64,000 bases of DNA from Brevibacillus migulae (GTDB lineage: Bacteria > Bacillota > Bacilli > Brevibacillales > Brevibacillaceae): positions 1 to 64,000 of the forward strand of contig NZ_SDKD01000013.1 of NCBI RefSeq assembly GCF_004521915.1, read 5' to 3'. The notes beneath the pieces were generated by a model. The model had not been told where the DNA came from, searched no databases, and saw only the letters and a program-made list of their open reading frames with translations. The position numbers were made by a program, and so were the translations under genes. Below are positions 1-8,605 of this stretch, one piece after another (within the stretch, counting starts at the first letter, position 1; each line of letters begins with the position of its first letter).

Positions 1-75
1 CATCACCTACCGTTAAATGTAAATACAAGAATATTATAACATATTAACGCGGTGTCGTATTAAAATTTAGAGGAA

Positions 76-104
76 TAAAAATGGCTGTCGACTTTCTCGA
101 CAGC
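76..104 (-). terminator. Terminator for the gntP transcript
   Basis: A perfect 9-bp inverted repeat (GGCTGTCGA / TCGACAGCC, 83-91 and 96-104) is followed on the minus strand by ATTTTTATT. It lies just past the gntP stop codon, with the plus-strand terminator at 108-131 between them. Confidence 0.75.
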
Positions 105-107
105 CTG

Positions 108-131
108 AAGCACCGAGACCGGTGCTTTTTT
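108..131 (+). terminator. Terminator of an upstream plus-strand gene
   Basis: AAGCACCG / CGGTGCTT (108-115 and 120-127) runs into a T tract on the plus strand. It would end a transcript entering from the left of the window. Bases 1-75 show no gene. Confidence 0.7.
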
Positions 132-151
132 GTTTCCCTTATGACAATTTC

Positions 152-1624
152 CTACAAGAAAATCAACCCGAGTATCGCCACTACTACAATGCCGACAATC
201 CCTTGAACCAGCGTAGCCAGCGTCTGGGCCCGATACGCGGTCGTCAATGGCATGCCGGAGAATTGCGTGACCACCCAGAAATAAGAGTCGTTGACATGGC
301 TCACAACCATGGCTCCCGCTCCAATCGCCATCACCGTCAGCATTTGCCCGATTGGAACAGTGCCCATCATCGCGTCCAATCCCAGAGAAGGCAAGAGCGG
401 CATCATGATGGTCGAGGTAATGACCAGAGAAGCGGTGGAGCTGCCTTGTGCCGTCTTGAGCACAGCAGCGATCACGAAGGCCAGGAACAGCGCCCCTACG
501 CCCACAAAGGCAACGTTGCCGTCGATCAATGTCTTAACATAGTCGGCAATCGGGGTTGCCTTGATCACGCCACCCAACGCTCCGCCTGCACCCGTAATCA
601 TGATGATGACGGCCGAATCTAGCAAGCCTTCCCCCATCCACTTTGTGAGGGTTTCTTCGTTGCGTTTTTTCAATAATCCAAAAATGGCGAACAGAAGACC
701 TACAAACAATGCATTCACAGGCGCACCGAGGAACAGGAAAAGCTGACCTGCGAATCCGCTCATCAACGGAATGTTTTTCCCTTCGGCGTCCACACCTACC
801 GGAAAATTCGCAAAGGATCCCAAGGCGAGAAGAATGATCGGTACAAGCAAGGGCGCAAATGCCGCGAATCCGGATGGCAGCTGTCCAAATCTCGCTTTGT
901 ATTCTTCAAATGTTTCCGTTGCCTCATCCAGTTCAGAAGGAAATTTATCTGCTACTTTTCGCGCCCAGATGTATCCCGCCAAAGCAACCGGAATGGATAC
1001 AACCAAGCCGATCACAATCACCCAAAACAAGCCTTCTGGTCCGATTCCGACGTTGGTGGCTGCCGCGATTGGGCCCGGTGTCGGAGGAACGAGCGTATGA
1101 GTGGCATAAAGACCGGTTGACAGCGCCACCGCCAATGTGACTACATTTACGCCTGACTTCTTGGCCAACGATTTTTTCAGCGAGGAGAGAATCACATAGC
1201 CGGAGTCACAGAAAACCGGGATGGACACGATCCAGCCAATGATGGACATCGCCAGTGCCGGATGGCGGTCGCCGAGCAAGCGCAGGACAACCTCAGCCAT
1301 TTTGACAGCAGCACCCGAGTTTTCCAAAATCTTACCGATCAAGGTACCGAAGATGATCACCAGACCGATGCTGGTAATAATGCCGCCGAAGCCGCTGGTA
1401 ATCGTTTGGCCGATGTCTTTGATGATCGGCTTTTCTATGCCGTTCAGCTTCCCGATCAAATTCGTGCCAAGTGCAAAAAGATAAGTAGCAGAAACAATGG
1501 ATAAGAACGGATGGAGCTTCCACTTGGCCGTTGAATACACGATGAACACAATACTGGCAAAAAGCAAAATCAGAATGACAGGTCCCAGTTGAATAACAGC
1601 TGGTGTATACGCATCTTGGCTCAT
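152..1624 (-). CDS. GntP family gluconate/organic-acid:H+ symporter
   Basis: Inner-membrane carrier of the GntP family, which moves gluconate and related sugar acids with protons. The 490 residues are almost all hydrophobic helices, with family-like segments such as FCDSGYVILSSL near residue 140 and a glycine-rich ITGAGGALGGV segment near 345. It starts at ATG 1624 behind AAGGAGGTAGCCA. That Shine-Dalgarno overlaps the last codons and stop of the glycerate kinase gene (AGG AGG TAG), so the two are very probably translationally coupled. Next to a glycerate kinase and a CdaR regulator, the substrate is likely glycerate or a related sugar acid (inference). Confidence 0.9.
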   Translation of the reverse strand: MSQDAYTPAVIQLGPVILILLFASIVFIVYSTAKWKLHPFLSIVSATYLFALGTNLIGKLNGIEKPIIKDIGQTITSGFGGIITSIGLVIIFGTLIGKILENSGAAVKMAEVVLRLLGDRHPALAMSIIGWIVSIPVFCDSGYVILSSLKKSLAKKSGVNVVTLAVALSTGLYATHTLVPPTPGPIAAATNVGIGPEGLFWVIVIGLVVSIPVALAGYIWARKVADKFPSELDEATETFEEYKARFGQLPSGFAAFAPLLVPIILLALGSFANFPVGVDAEGKNIPLMSGFAGQLFLFLGAPVNALFVGLLFAIFGLLKKRNEETLTKWMGEGLLDSAVIIMITGAGGALGGVIKATPIADYVKTLIDGNVAFVGVGALFLAFVIAAVLKTAQGSSTASLVITSTIMMPLLPSLGLDAMMGTVPIGQMLTVMAIGAGAMVVSHVNDSYFWVVTQFSGMPLTTAYRAQTLATLVQGIVGIVVVAILGLIFL

Positions 1625-1627
1625 TGG

Positions 1628-2764
1628 CTACCTCCTTGCCATGCAATAGATTCGCATGATCTGTTCTGCTGCCTGCTCAAGCAATGCTGCGGCATTTGTC
1701 ATCGCCTCATCCAAGCGCATGGGTCGGTTGGCGATGCTGGTCACTGCAGTCACCCCTTGCTCGTAGAGTGCTTCAATCCCCTCTCCGATCGAGCCTGCGA
1801 TGACAATCGTCGGAATCCCCGACTGCCTCGCCAAGCGGGCCACTCCACAAGGGGTTTTTCCTTGCGCCGTCTGAAAATCGACTTGTCCCTCGCCCGTGAT
1901 GACGAGATCGGCTCCTTGCATGACCTCGGGAAGTCCTGTCGTCTCCATCACGATGTCAATCCCTGACTTCAGCGTACCTCCCAAAAAAGCCAGCAATGCC
2001 CCTGACACACCGCCTGCAGCACCGGTTCCTGGCACATCATGGATGGCAACGCCCGTGGTCGTTTGCGTGATATCGGCAAAGTGGCGCAAATGATCATCGA
2101 GCAGCTGAACGGTCTTCGCATCCGCCCCTTTTTGCGGGCCAAATACAAAGGATGCGCCATTGGGACCGACAAAAGGATTCTCCACATCACACGCAATCAC
2201 AAAGGTGCTATCCGCTAACCTCGGATCCGCATGCTCTGACCGAATCCGGACAATCCTTCCGAGCTCTCCTCCCCCATAGCCGATGCTGCAGTCGGCCTCA
2301 TCCAAAAGCGCAAACCCAAGCGCCTGGAGCATCCCCGCTCCGCCGTCATTGGTAGCGCTCCCGCCAAGTCCGAGAATGAAGTGTCTGCACCCGCGATCCA
2401 GACCGGCTTTGATGAGCTGTCCGAAGCCATAGGTGGTTGTACGCAGCGGATTTCTTTCAGCCTGCTCAATCAAATACAGGCCTGACGCCGCAGCCATCTC
2501 AATGACACAGGTGTTGCCATCGCCTAGAATGCCGAATGCGGCGGTGATGTCTTTTCCCAGCGGGTTTTTCACGGTTGTCTCCAAAAGCTGCCCACCGGTC
2601 GCATCAATCAGGCACTGCAGCGTTCCTTCCCCGCCATCGGCCATCGGCATGACGACCACTTCAGCGGTTGGGGCCGCCTTCTGTACGCCTTTTTTGATGG
2701 CAGCGCCGACTTCCTGCGCAGTCAGGCTCCCTTTAAATGAATCAGGTGCGATTACGATTTTCAT
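1628..2764 (-). CDS. glxK: Glycerate kinase (GlxK/GarK family)
   Basis: Phosphorylates glycerate with ATP, feeding sugar-acid breakdown into glycolysis. The 378-residue protein opens with MKIVIAPDSFKGSLTAQEVG, the usual start of the type I family, and has the LGLGGSATNDGGAGMLQALG glycine-rich region near residue 130 and ADLVITGEGQVDFQT near 280. The ATG at 2764 has AGGAG 7 bases upstream; an in-frame GTG or ATG further up would add ten residues without a better site. gntP follows after 3 bases. A cre-like site lies 71 bases upstream. Confidence 0.92.
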   Translation of the reverse strand: MKIVIAPDSFKGSLTAQEVGAAIKKGVQKAAPTAEVVVMPMADGGEGTLQCLIDATGGQLLETTVKNPLGKDITAAFGILGDGNTCVIEMAAASGLYLIEQAERNPLRTTTYGFGQLIKAGLDRGCRHFILGLGGSATNDGGAGMLQALGFALLDEADCSIGYGGGELGRIVRIRSEHADPRLADSTFVIACDVENPFVGPNGASFVFGPQKGADAKTVQLLDDHLRHFADITQTTTGVAIHDVPGTGAAGGVSGALLAFLGGTLKSGIDIVMETTGLPEVMQGADLVITGEGQVDFQTAQGKTPCGVARLARQSGIPTIVIAGSIGEGIEALYEQGVTAVTSIANRPMRLDEAMTNAAALLEQAAEQIMRIYCMARR

Positions 2765-2834
2765 GCTGCTCCTCCCTTTGCGAGGGTTTCCCAACCATCA
2801 TCTTTCGTCTTCCTGCTTTGATGATATACAAAAA

Positions 2835-2848
2835 TGACAGCGTTTACA
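2835..2848 (-). promoter_or_regulatory. CcpA catabolite-response (cre) site
   Basis: Read on the minus strand the site is TGTAAACGCTGTCA, which fits the cre consensus TGWAARCGYTWNCW at 13 of 14 positions. It sits just upstream of a TATATC-like -10 in front of the glycerate kinase gene, a position suited to CcpA repression by preferred sugars. Confidence 0.7.
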
Positions 2849-2905
2849 TTTTGCGAATTGCACGAAAATCAGCATGAGAAAACACCTGATTTTTGTATTA
2901 TTTAT

Positions 2906-4075
2906 CTAATCTCCCGCTTTTTCTTCATAATGCTGCAGCAGCAAAGCGAGCTGAATCCCGACTGCCTCATTGAATCTGCGCGGATTGAACCCGAGCAGCT
3001 CCTCGATTTTGGCCAAACGGTACAACAGCGTGTTCCTGTGAACATTTAGCTTTTGGGCGGTCACAGACAGGTTCATATCACACAGATACAACGCTCGCAG
3101 CGTATCGATCAGTTCCGGGCTGCCCTTCAGTTCCCCGAGATAATTCGCGATCAAGACCGTACGAGACGGTTCGCTCACATCTGCCAAGACGAGCTCCAGC
3201 GCAATGTCCTCATAATACCGGACATCGCCTTTTTCGGGAAAACGCATCAACGCATCCAGCACTTTCATGGCTCCCTGATAGGAATTGGCCAACTCATATG
3301 GATGCTGACTGCTCGTGCCCAGGGCAATTTTCACTTCCAGATTCATCGTTTCACGGAAGGATTTGCTGATTTTTTGAGCAGTTTCATCCAGATAACGTTT
3401 GATCTGGGCCTTCTGTTTGCACGTCGAAAGCTCCGTGACGACAATCAATCGATCCCGCTTCACAAAAGAGACTAGCACTTGTTCTGGATTGCGAAAAAAT
3501 GCTGAAAGGCGCTTGATGGCATGGCGGTCTTGCGCAAAATCAGTCACCGTCTGTTCATGTCCCGACAGCTGCAAAATCATGATCGAACGCGGTAGCGACA
3601 GATCGATGCCCAGCAGTTTCCCCCGCGCCAAGACCGAATCAAGCGATGCCGGAAGCGTGCCCGTGATCATGTCCTGCACCAGATAGTTTTTCGCCCGTTC
3701 TTCCCACTCCAATTGCTCCATCAACGATGCCTGCTGTAGCATCATTTCCGTCATCATGGTAACGGCTCTGCCAAATGGAACAACCTCGTCGGGACTTCCT
3801 GATATCCCGATGACCCCGACGATTTCTTTCTTGAAACAGATCGGCATGTTCATTCCCGGTTTGCTGCCTGCCCACTGGATGTAGTTGTCGGTGGAGATCA
3901 AGATTTCGGAGCCTGATTGGATCACCTTATAGGCTCCTTCATGGAATGTGTTGATGCGTTTGGGATCGCTGGACGCAATGATCATCCCGTCACGATCCAT
4001 GACATTGATGTTCAGCCGCGTAAGTTCTCTTGTTTTTTGCACGATCTTTTCCGCCAACGCTTGCGTGATTTGCAT
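2906..4075 (-). CDS. cdaR: CdaR-type sugar-diacid transcriptional regulator
   Basis: DNA-binding regulator of the CdaR/PucR class. The N-terminal third (about 1-135) is a diacid-recognition domain (MQITQALAEKIVQKTRELTR, then GVIGISGSPDEV). The middle is GGDEF-like, and the C-terminal 60 residues form a PucR-type HTH with LNVHRNTLLYRLAKIEELLG. Length 389 is normal. The start ATG at 4075 follows AAGGGGGACCCTGGG. No terminator is seen before the kinase gene, so the regulator may be partly co-transcribed with glxK-gntP, which it very likely controls. Confidence 0.88.
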   Translation of the reverse strand: MQITQALAEKIVQKTRELTRLNINVMDRDGMIIASSDPKRINTFHEGAYKVIQSGSEILISTDNYIQWAGSKPGMNMPICFKKEIVGVIGISGSPDEVVPFGRAVTMMTEMMLQQASLMEQLEWEERAKNYLVQDMITGTLPASLDSVLARGKLLGIDLSLPRSIMILQLSGHEQTVTDFAQDRHAIKRLSAFFRNPEQVLVSFVKRDRLIVVTELSTCKQKAQIKRYLDETAQKISKSFRETMNLEVKIALGTSSQHPYELANSYQGAMKVLDALMRFPEKGDVRYYEDIALELVLADVSEPSRTVLIANYLGELKGSPELIDTLRALYLCDMNLSVTAQKLNVHRNTLLYRLAKIEELLGFNPRRFNEAVGIQLALLLQHYEEKAGD

Positions 4076-4094
4076 CCCAGGGTCCCCCTTATCC

Positions 4095-4128
4095 GAAAAA
4101 TGTCCGGCCCTTGATCAGGAACCGGACA
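4095..4128 (-). terminator. Terminator after the yneF pair
   Basis: TGTCCGG / CCGGACA (4101-4107 and 4122-4128) is followed on the minus strand by TTTTTC, directly after the stop of the 61-residue gene. Confidence 0.7.
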
Positions 4129-4134
4129 TCTTGG

Positions 4135-4320
4135 TTATTCATCTTTTTGCCTACGCTGCTTAATCCGAATTATCAGATTATCCACGAGTATGCCAATGCC
4201 CGCCAGGTAAAAGGGAGCCGCCATGCGGATACCTTCGGAAATCGGCAATGCCTTCATGTATACGATGAGGACACCGATAATGAAGCCGAGCATGGTGTAA
4301 CGCAAACGGGTTGAAGCCAA
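4135..4320 (-). CDS. Small two-helix membrane protein, function unknown
   Basis: Sixty-one residues with hydrophobic stretches at about 9-25 and 35-50 and a charged C-terminus (KQRRQKDE). It starts at TTG 4320, 8 bases after a G-rich ribosome site. It lies 19 bases after the YneF-like gene and shares its promoter and terminator. I do not recognise the family. Confidence 0.65.
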   Translation of the reverse strand: MASTRLRYTMLGFIIGVLIVYMKALPISEGIRMAAPFYLAGIGILVDNLIIRIKQRRQKDE

Positions 4321-4339
4321 AGTGTTTCCCCCCCTCGCG

Positions 4340-4564
4340 TTATTTCCCGGATTTTTTGGGCAGTTTCGTGTTCTTCATGTTGCGGCTTACTTGCTTTAAT
4401 TGCTTTTGATTCAAATTCATTCCCATGGAACGAGCCATTGCCTGTATTTGTTTGTCGTCCATTTGCATATTACTCAATTGTCTGCGCAGGTAGTATGCGC
4501 CGATAAAAAAGCCGCCCACCAATCCCGCCAACAACGTTAAGATCGGAATAATCCAGTTCCACAT
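4340..4564 (-). CDS. yneF: YneF-like (UPF0154) membrane protein
   Basis: A 74-residue protein with one N-terminal helix (WIIPILTLLAGLVGGFFIGAY) and a basic tail containing MARSMGMNLNQKQLKQVSR, the layout of the YneF/UPF0154 family (one helix, then an M-rich MG-K-xQK segment). Its role is unknown. First gene of a two-gene unit. An extended -10 (TGGTACAAT on the minus strand, 4603-4608) stands about 40 bases upstream. Confidence 0.75.
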   Translation of the reverse strand: MWNWIIPILTLLAGLVGGFFIGAYYLRRQLSNMQMDDKQIQAMARSMGMNLNQKQLKQVSRNMKNTKLPKKSGK

Positions 4565-4602
4565 TCTCGCATCATCCTTCTATCAGTCTTTTCTACCGCT
4601 TC

Positions 4603-4610
4603 ATTGTACC
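4603..4610 (-). promoter_or_regulatory. Extended -10 promoter of yneF
   Basis: On the minus strand TGGTACAAT gives TGn followed by TACAAT. No good -35 is visible, as is common for extended -10 promoters. Confidence 0.4.
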
Positions 4611-4700
4611 ACACTCTTATAGGTTATTCGTAGGATTTTGCTTGTATCGCCCGTACGCACATAGCTATTTGCGCATAACATGTTGCAGGAGGTGATAGAG

Positions 4701-5507
4701 ATGGCTCCAATCCTGATCATTGACCCGGGACACGGCGGTATTGATCCGGGTGGCGGCAATAACCAATTTTTTCAAGAAAAAGCGAAAACCCTGCAAATAT
4801 CTCTCTACCAATACCGGAGATTCCAAGAATTGGGGATCTCTGTTGGAATCACCAGAAGAACAGACGTCACGCTGGACAGTGAAGCGCGGGCGACATTCGT
4901 TCGCAACAGCGGAGCGAGGTATTGCATTTCCAATCATATCAATTCTGGCGGCGGCCGAGGCTCGGAGATGATCTACTCCATTTACGCCACATCCGCACTG
5001 CCCAAAGCGCTTGCGGAGGAATTGGAAGCAGAAGGCATGCCCAACCGCAGAATATTTACACGCACGCTGCCGTCCAATCCTCAACGCGACTACTACTTCA
5101 TGCATCGCGAGACTGGCAGCGTCGAGACCGTCATCGTCGAATACGGCTTTGCCGACAACTCCATCGATGCGCAAAAACTGAATACGGACTGGCAGGATCT
5201 TGCTGAGGCAGTCATACGGGGATTTTGCGAATTTGCCAATCTCCCATACCGAGCGCCAGCGAATGCCACCACTCCGAATCCTTCACCTACCCCTACTCCA
5301 ACCACTCCTGCTCCTACTCCCAATCCAAGCACCCCAACTCCAGCTCCCGTTTCCGGCATCATGGAGTGGAAGCAGGAAGCGATTGACTGGCTGTACACGG
5401 AGGGCTTGCTGACCAATGAAGATTGGCGCGACAGAGTGGACGAACCGCTTCCATTGTGGGCAGAAGCCGTTATTTTACGGCGTATGTACGAGAAACTGCG
5501 CGGGTAG
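4701..5507 (+). CDS. N-acetylmuramoyl-L-alanine amidase (Amidase_3), endolysin-like
   Basis: Zinc amidase that cuts the bond between MurNAc and the stem peptide. The catalytic domain (about 3-180) shows H11 in DPGHGG, E26, H79 in SNHINS and the catalytic glutamate E147 in VEYGF. A Pro/Thr/Ser linker (about 188-220) leads to a 45-residue C-terminal module with WKQEAIDWLYTEGL and LPLWAEAVILRR, perhaps a wall-binding or anchoring domain. There is no signal peptide, so export would need the holin encoded 36 bases downstream. Start ATG 4701 has GGAGGTGATAGAG before it; an ATG at 4680 lies upstream of that ribosome site and was not used. Confidence 0.9.
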   Translation: MAPILIIDPGHGGIDPGGGNNQFFQEKAKTLQISLYQYRRFQELGISVGITRRTDVTLDSEARATFVRNSGARYCISNHINSGGGRGSEMIYSIYATSALPKALAEELEAEGMPNRRIFTRTLPSNPQRDYYFMHRETGSVETVIVEYGFADNSIDAQKLNTDWQDLAEAVIRGFCEFANLPYRAPANATTPNPSPTPTPTTPAPTPNPSTPTPAPVSGIMEWKQEAIDWLYTEGLLTNEDWRDRVDEPLPLWAEAVILRRMYEKLRG

Positions 5508-5543
5508 GAATTCCCGTCTATCCGGCATGGAGGAGGTGATCGT

Positions 5544-5891
5544 ATGAGTCTGGAATTGGGTGCCATTATCGCCATCGCCATGGCCATTACCTCAACCGTC
5601 AGCGATTACCTGCGCATCCCGCAGAAGCTAAAAGGGTGGTTTTCACTGGGGCTGATCATCATCTTGCACGTTGCAAATGAACTCCTGTTCAACGCAGCAG
5701 GCTTTGACTGGCGACAGACCTTGTTTCAAGGACTAACCGCAGGCCTGGCATCCGTCGGGATCTATTCGACGAGCAAAAACTCCTGGGAGCAATGGCGGAT
5801 CTTTCGCAATGGAAGCAGCAATGGAAGCAGCAACGGAAATGGCAATGCACCAACCGCCAGCACTCCCCCCGATAATATCCCCTATGTCTGA
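5544..5891 (+). CDS. Phage-type holin (Hol44 / holin-5-like)
   Basis: A 115-residue membrane protein with three hydrophobic segments (about 5-23, 32-52, 58-77) and a polar tail rich in Ser, Asn and Gly. It starts with MSLELGAIIAIAMAITSTVSD. Size, topology and pairing with an amidase fit a class I holin that makes membrane pores for the endolysin. GGAGGTGATCGT precedes the ATG at 5544. Its last 10 bases overlap the convergent phosphatase gene. No phage structural genes flank the pair. Confidence 0.75.
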   Translation: MSLELGAIIAIAMAITSTVSDYLRIPQKLKGWFSLGLIIILHVANELLFNAAGFDWRQTLFQGLTAGLASVGIYSTSKNSWEQWRIFRNGSSNGSSNGNGNAPTASTPPDNIPYV

Positions 5892-6730
5892 CCCTGACTG
5901 CTCGCCTGATTGGCTCGCTGGTACCTGGTCAACGGCGTATCGTCTAATCCGGAGTAATTCCGGGCAGCCGGTACGCTGACCAATTCATCCTCAGGGAAAC
6001 GATATGCGGTCAGCTTCCCGCCGAAAACGCAGCCTTGGTCGATATTAATGGCGCCGTTTTTGCGCTCCGGTTCAGGACGTGGATCATGCCCCCAAATGAT
6101 CAGCGGGTGCGTCTTTGTTCGCTCCCCCGCCCAATCTTTGCGAATGGGTCTCCCGTCCGCCCCCATCCCCGACACATCGCCATACCGGCAATAGTTGCGC
6201 ACAGCTGGGGTTTCTTTTCCAATATAGTCATCCCGGATCCCGGCATGGACGGCTACCAACTCCGTGCGGCCCGCCACCTTTACTAGCATATGGGAGGGAG
6301 CAGAAAACAAAAGAAGACGGCTTCGCTCCTTCAACTCCTCCGCTTTCTTTTTTCCATGCTCCGCTTCATACTCCCGAAATTCCTTTTCCACATTCTCGTC
6401 TCCATGGGCAAGCGTGACTTTGCGTCCATCCAGCCAACGGGCGATTTTCCAGCCGTGATTGCTGTCGACCATTTCTGCCAAGCCCGCTTCAATATGGCGA
6501 ATGAAGAATTCCAGCATGCTGATCGAGTCAGGGCCGCGACTGGTGATATCACCGAGGGATAAGATCCGCCTGCCATCGGGATGTCGATACAAACCATCGT
6601 TGCTGCGGATATAGCCCAACTCGTCCAACAGCTGATAAAACTCATCGGCACACGCATGAATATCCCCGATGATATCCAGGCCATGGTCAGCCGTCATGGT
6701 ATTGGTGCGGAGCGGCACTCTGTCATTCAT
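5882..6730 (-). CDS. PrpE-like metallophosphoesterase (calcineurin type)
   Basis: Metallo-phosphatase of the PrpE/ApaH group, whose members remove phosphate from proteins or split diadenosine tetraphosphate. Motifs in order: GDIHA (metal site 1), SLGDITSRGPDS, SNHGWKIARWL (in place of the usual GNHE), HGDENVEKE, VAVHAGI, and WGHDP near the end. 282 residues from ATG 6730, which has GAGGG just before it. A longer reading adds 36 residues of poor quality and was set aside. The exact substrate is unknown. Confidence 0.8.
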   Translation of the reverse strand: MNDRVPLRTNTMTADHGLDIIGDIHACADEFYQLLDELGYIRSNDGLYRHPDGRRILSLGDITSRGPDSISMLEFFIRHIEAGLAEMVDSNHGWKIARWLDGRKVTLAHGDENVEKEFREYEAEHGKKKAEELKERSRLLLFSAPSHMLVKVAGRTELVAVHAGIRDDYIGKETPAVRNYCRYGDVSGMGADGRPIRKDWAGERTKTHPLIIWGHDPRPEPERKNGAINIDQGCVFGGKLTAYRFPEDELVSVPAARNYSGLDDTPLTRYQRANQASSQGQT

Positions 6731-6796
6731 CCTATCCCTCTTTTCCGAGTTTCTTTCGTTGTTGTCATTGTAACCGTTTTTCAACACTTCCATGAG

Positions 6797-6830
6797 AAAA
6801 AGCCTGTCCCATTCCTGGAACAAGGCTTTT
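6797..6830 (-). terminator. Terminator of the lia operon
   Basis: On the minus strand AAAAGCCTTG...CAGGCTTTTTC forms a stem with one bulge and a T run, 11-45 bases after the liaR stop codon. Confidence 0.65.
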
Positions 6831-6840
6831 GTCCACATGA

Positions 6841-7479
6841 CTATTGCAAATGATGCGTATGTACGTAGATGGCCGCTTGCGTCCGGTCCTCCACATTCAG
6901 TTTGGCTAAAATATTGCTGACATGTGTTTTCACCGTTTTAATTCCAATAATCAGTTCATCCGCGATCTCCTGATTGGATTTTCCTTGGCCAATCAGCTTG
7001 AGCACTTCCAATTCGCGCGGTGTCAGCTGCTCATGCAGACTGGCTTGCTGCCCGTGGCGAAAGCGGGCCATGATTTTGCTGGCCACTCTGGATTCCAAGA
7101 TCGGTTCGCCTGCCGCAGCGGAGCGTATCGCCCGTGCGATCTCGGAGGCACGCGATGTTTTCAGGAGATAACTGAATGCACCTGCTTCAATCACGGGATA
7201 GACTTTCTCATCATCGATAAAGCTGGTGAGGACAATCACCTTGGCGCTCGGACAGCTCTCCCGGATGCGGCGTGTCGCTTCAATGCCGCCAATCCCGTCC
7301 ATCACCAGATCCATCAAAATAACATCAGGAGACAGTTGTGTCGCCAGCCTTACCCCTTCTTCACCGCTCGAGGCTTCTGCGACTACTTCGATATCGTCCT
7401 CGGTGGACAGGTACGCGGCCAGCCCCATCCGCACCATTTCATGATCGTCGACAAGCATGACTCGTATCATTTTTTCCAC
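6841..7479 (-). CDS. liaR: LiaR/VraR-like response regulator (NarL family)
   Basis: Response regulator for cell-envelope stress. Receiver domain (residues 4-120) with the acid pair D11-D12, phosphoacceptor D57 in LMDLVMDG and T85/K107 equivalents (LTSF, LLKTS). The C-terminal LuxR-type HTH (about 147-205) has LTPRELEVLKLIGQGKSNQE and TVKTHVSNILAKL. GTG at 7479 overlaps the region just after the liaS stop (TGAGTG) and has GGGAG close by; ATG 7470 is a second possible start. Last gene of the lia operon and cognate partner of LiaS. Confidence 0.9.
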   Translation of the reverse strand: MEKMIRVMLVDDHEMVRMGLAAYLSTEDDIEVVAEASSGEEGVRLATQLSPDVILMDLVMDGIGGIEATRRIRESCPSAKVIVLTSFIDDEKVYPVIEAGAFSYLLKTSRASEIARAIRSAAAGEPILESRVASKIMARFRHGQQASLHEQLTPRELEVLKLIGQGKSNQEIADELIIGIKTVKTHVSNILAKLNVEDRTQAAIYVHTHHLQ

Positions 7480-8592
7480 TCAACTCCCTTCTATATCTGT
7501 ATGCAGCATCAGAGGAATACGCACTTCGATCTGCGTGCCTTTTCCTGCCGAGGAATAAATGTCCAAGGCTCCCCCCAATTCATTGACCCGTTCACGCATG
7601 GAGCTGAGTCCGTACGAAGTGAGTTTTTCATCCTCCAGCTCAAAGCCGATTCCATCATCGACAATCCGCAGCCGGACTTGTCCCTGAAGCGTGAAAAGTT
7701 TGACCGTGATTTCCTTGGCCTTCGCGTGACGCAATGTATTGGAAAGGGCTTCTTGCAAAATACGGAACAAATGATCCTCAATGCCTGTCGGAAGATCGAG
7801 AATGTCCTCCACTTCCCAGTTCATTTTCAGCGTCTGCTTCTGACTCAGCTCCTCCATGAGCCCCTGGATGGCTTCCTTCAAGGAACGATCCTGCAGGGTT
7901 GCTGGACGCAGATGAAGCAGCAGCGCCCTCATTTCCGATTGCGCCGCTGCTGACATCTCTTCCACCAGTTCAATTTGCTGGATAGCTCGCTGCGGGTTCT
8001 TTTCAATCATACGTTTGATCGCAGCTGTCGTCATCGAGATGGCAAACAGCTGCTGGCTGACCGCATCGTGCAGCTCCCTGGCCAACCGCTGTCGCTCCTC
8101 TGTCACAGCATTCTGCCGCAGCTGCTCGCCCAACTCCGCATTATGGTTGGAGAGCCGCTGCAAGGATGCGACCTGATCCTCCCATTTGGCAGCCAGCCGG
8201 TTAAAGGTCCAGCCAATCTCGCCAAGCTCATCGACGCCCAGATCAGGCACACGATACGAAAGAACACCGCGCTCCAGATTCATCGCTGCTTCCCAGAGGA
8301 CATTCAGCCTTTTTTTCAACAGATTACCGGCGATGTATCCCGTGATCATCCCGATCAATGCAGCGATTGTCGCGGATAAGACGTAATTGAAGATCATCAG
8401 CTTCCAGTTCATCATGTCTTGCAGGGATATGCCGACATAGGAGGCTAAAAACCAGACAATGGTTTCACTCCGCTGCACAAAATGGACGAATATCCCCCAT
8501 AAAAGGCTGATCAAGGTGACCACGCTTACTGATAAAATCAGGCCTTGCCTGACAAAATGCCATTGAATACTGCTCAGCCTCTGCCGTCCCAC
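7480..8592 (-). CDS. liaS: LiaS-like sensor histidine kinase
   Basis: Membrane histidine kinase of the HisKA_3 class. Two transmembrane helices (about 18-38 and 68-90) frame a short outer loop, followed by HAMP (about 90-145). The dimerisation domain has H175 in RQRLARELHDAVSQQLF, and the HATPase domain has N box EALSNTLRHA and G boxes DDGIGF and GLSSMRER. The short extracytoplasmic loop is the intramembrane-sensing layout, typical of kinases that respond to wall antibiotics through LiaF. 370 residues; a strong AGGAGG site lies before the ATG at 8592. Confidence 0.92.
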   Translation of the reverse strand: MGRQRLSSIQWHFVRQGLILSVSVVTLISLLWGIFVHFVQRSETIVWFLASYVGISLQDMMNWKLMIFNYVLSATIAALIGMITGYIAGNLLKKRLNVLWEAAMNLERGVLSYRVPDLGVDELGEIGWTFNRLAAKWEDQVASLQRLSNHNAELGEQLRQNAVTEERQRLARELHDAVSQQLFAISMTTAAIKRMIEKNPQRAIQQIELVEEMSAAAQSEMRALLLHLRPATLQDRSLKEAIQGLMEELSQKQTLKMNWEVEDILDLPTGIEDHLFRILQEALSNTLRHAKAKEITVKLFTLQGQVRLRIVDDGIGFELEDEKLTSYGLSSMRERVNELGGALDIYSSAGKGTQIEVRIPLMLHTDIEGS

Positions 8593-8605
8593 GTCTGTAC
8601 ACCTC

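Noticed and set aside
4701..5891. Complete prophage around the holin-amidase pair
   Set aside because: Neighbours are ordinary housekeeping and regulatory genes; no tail, capsid, portal or integrase gene is seen.
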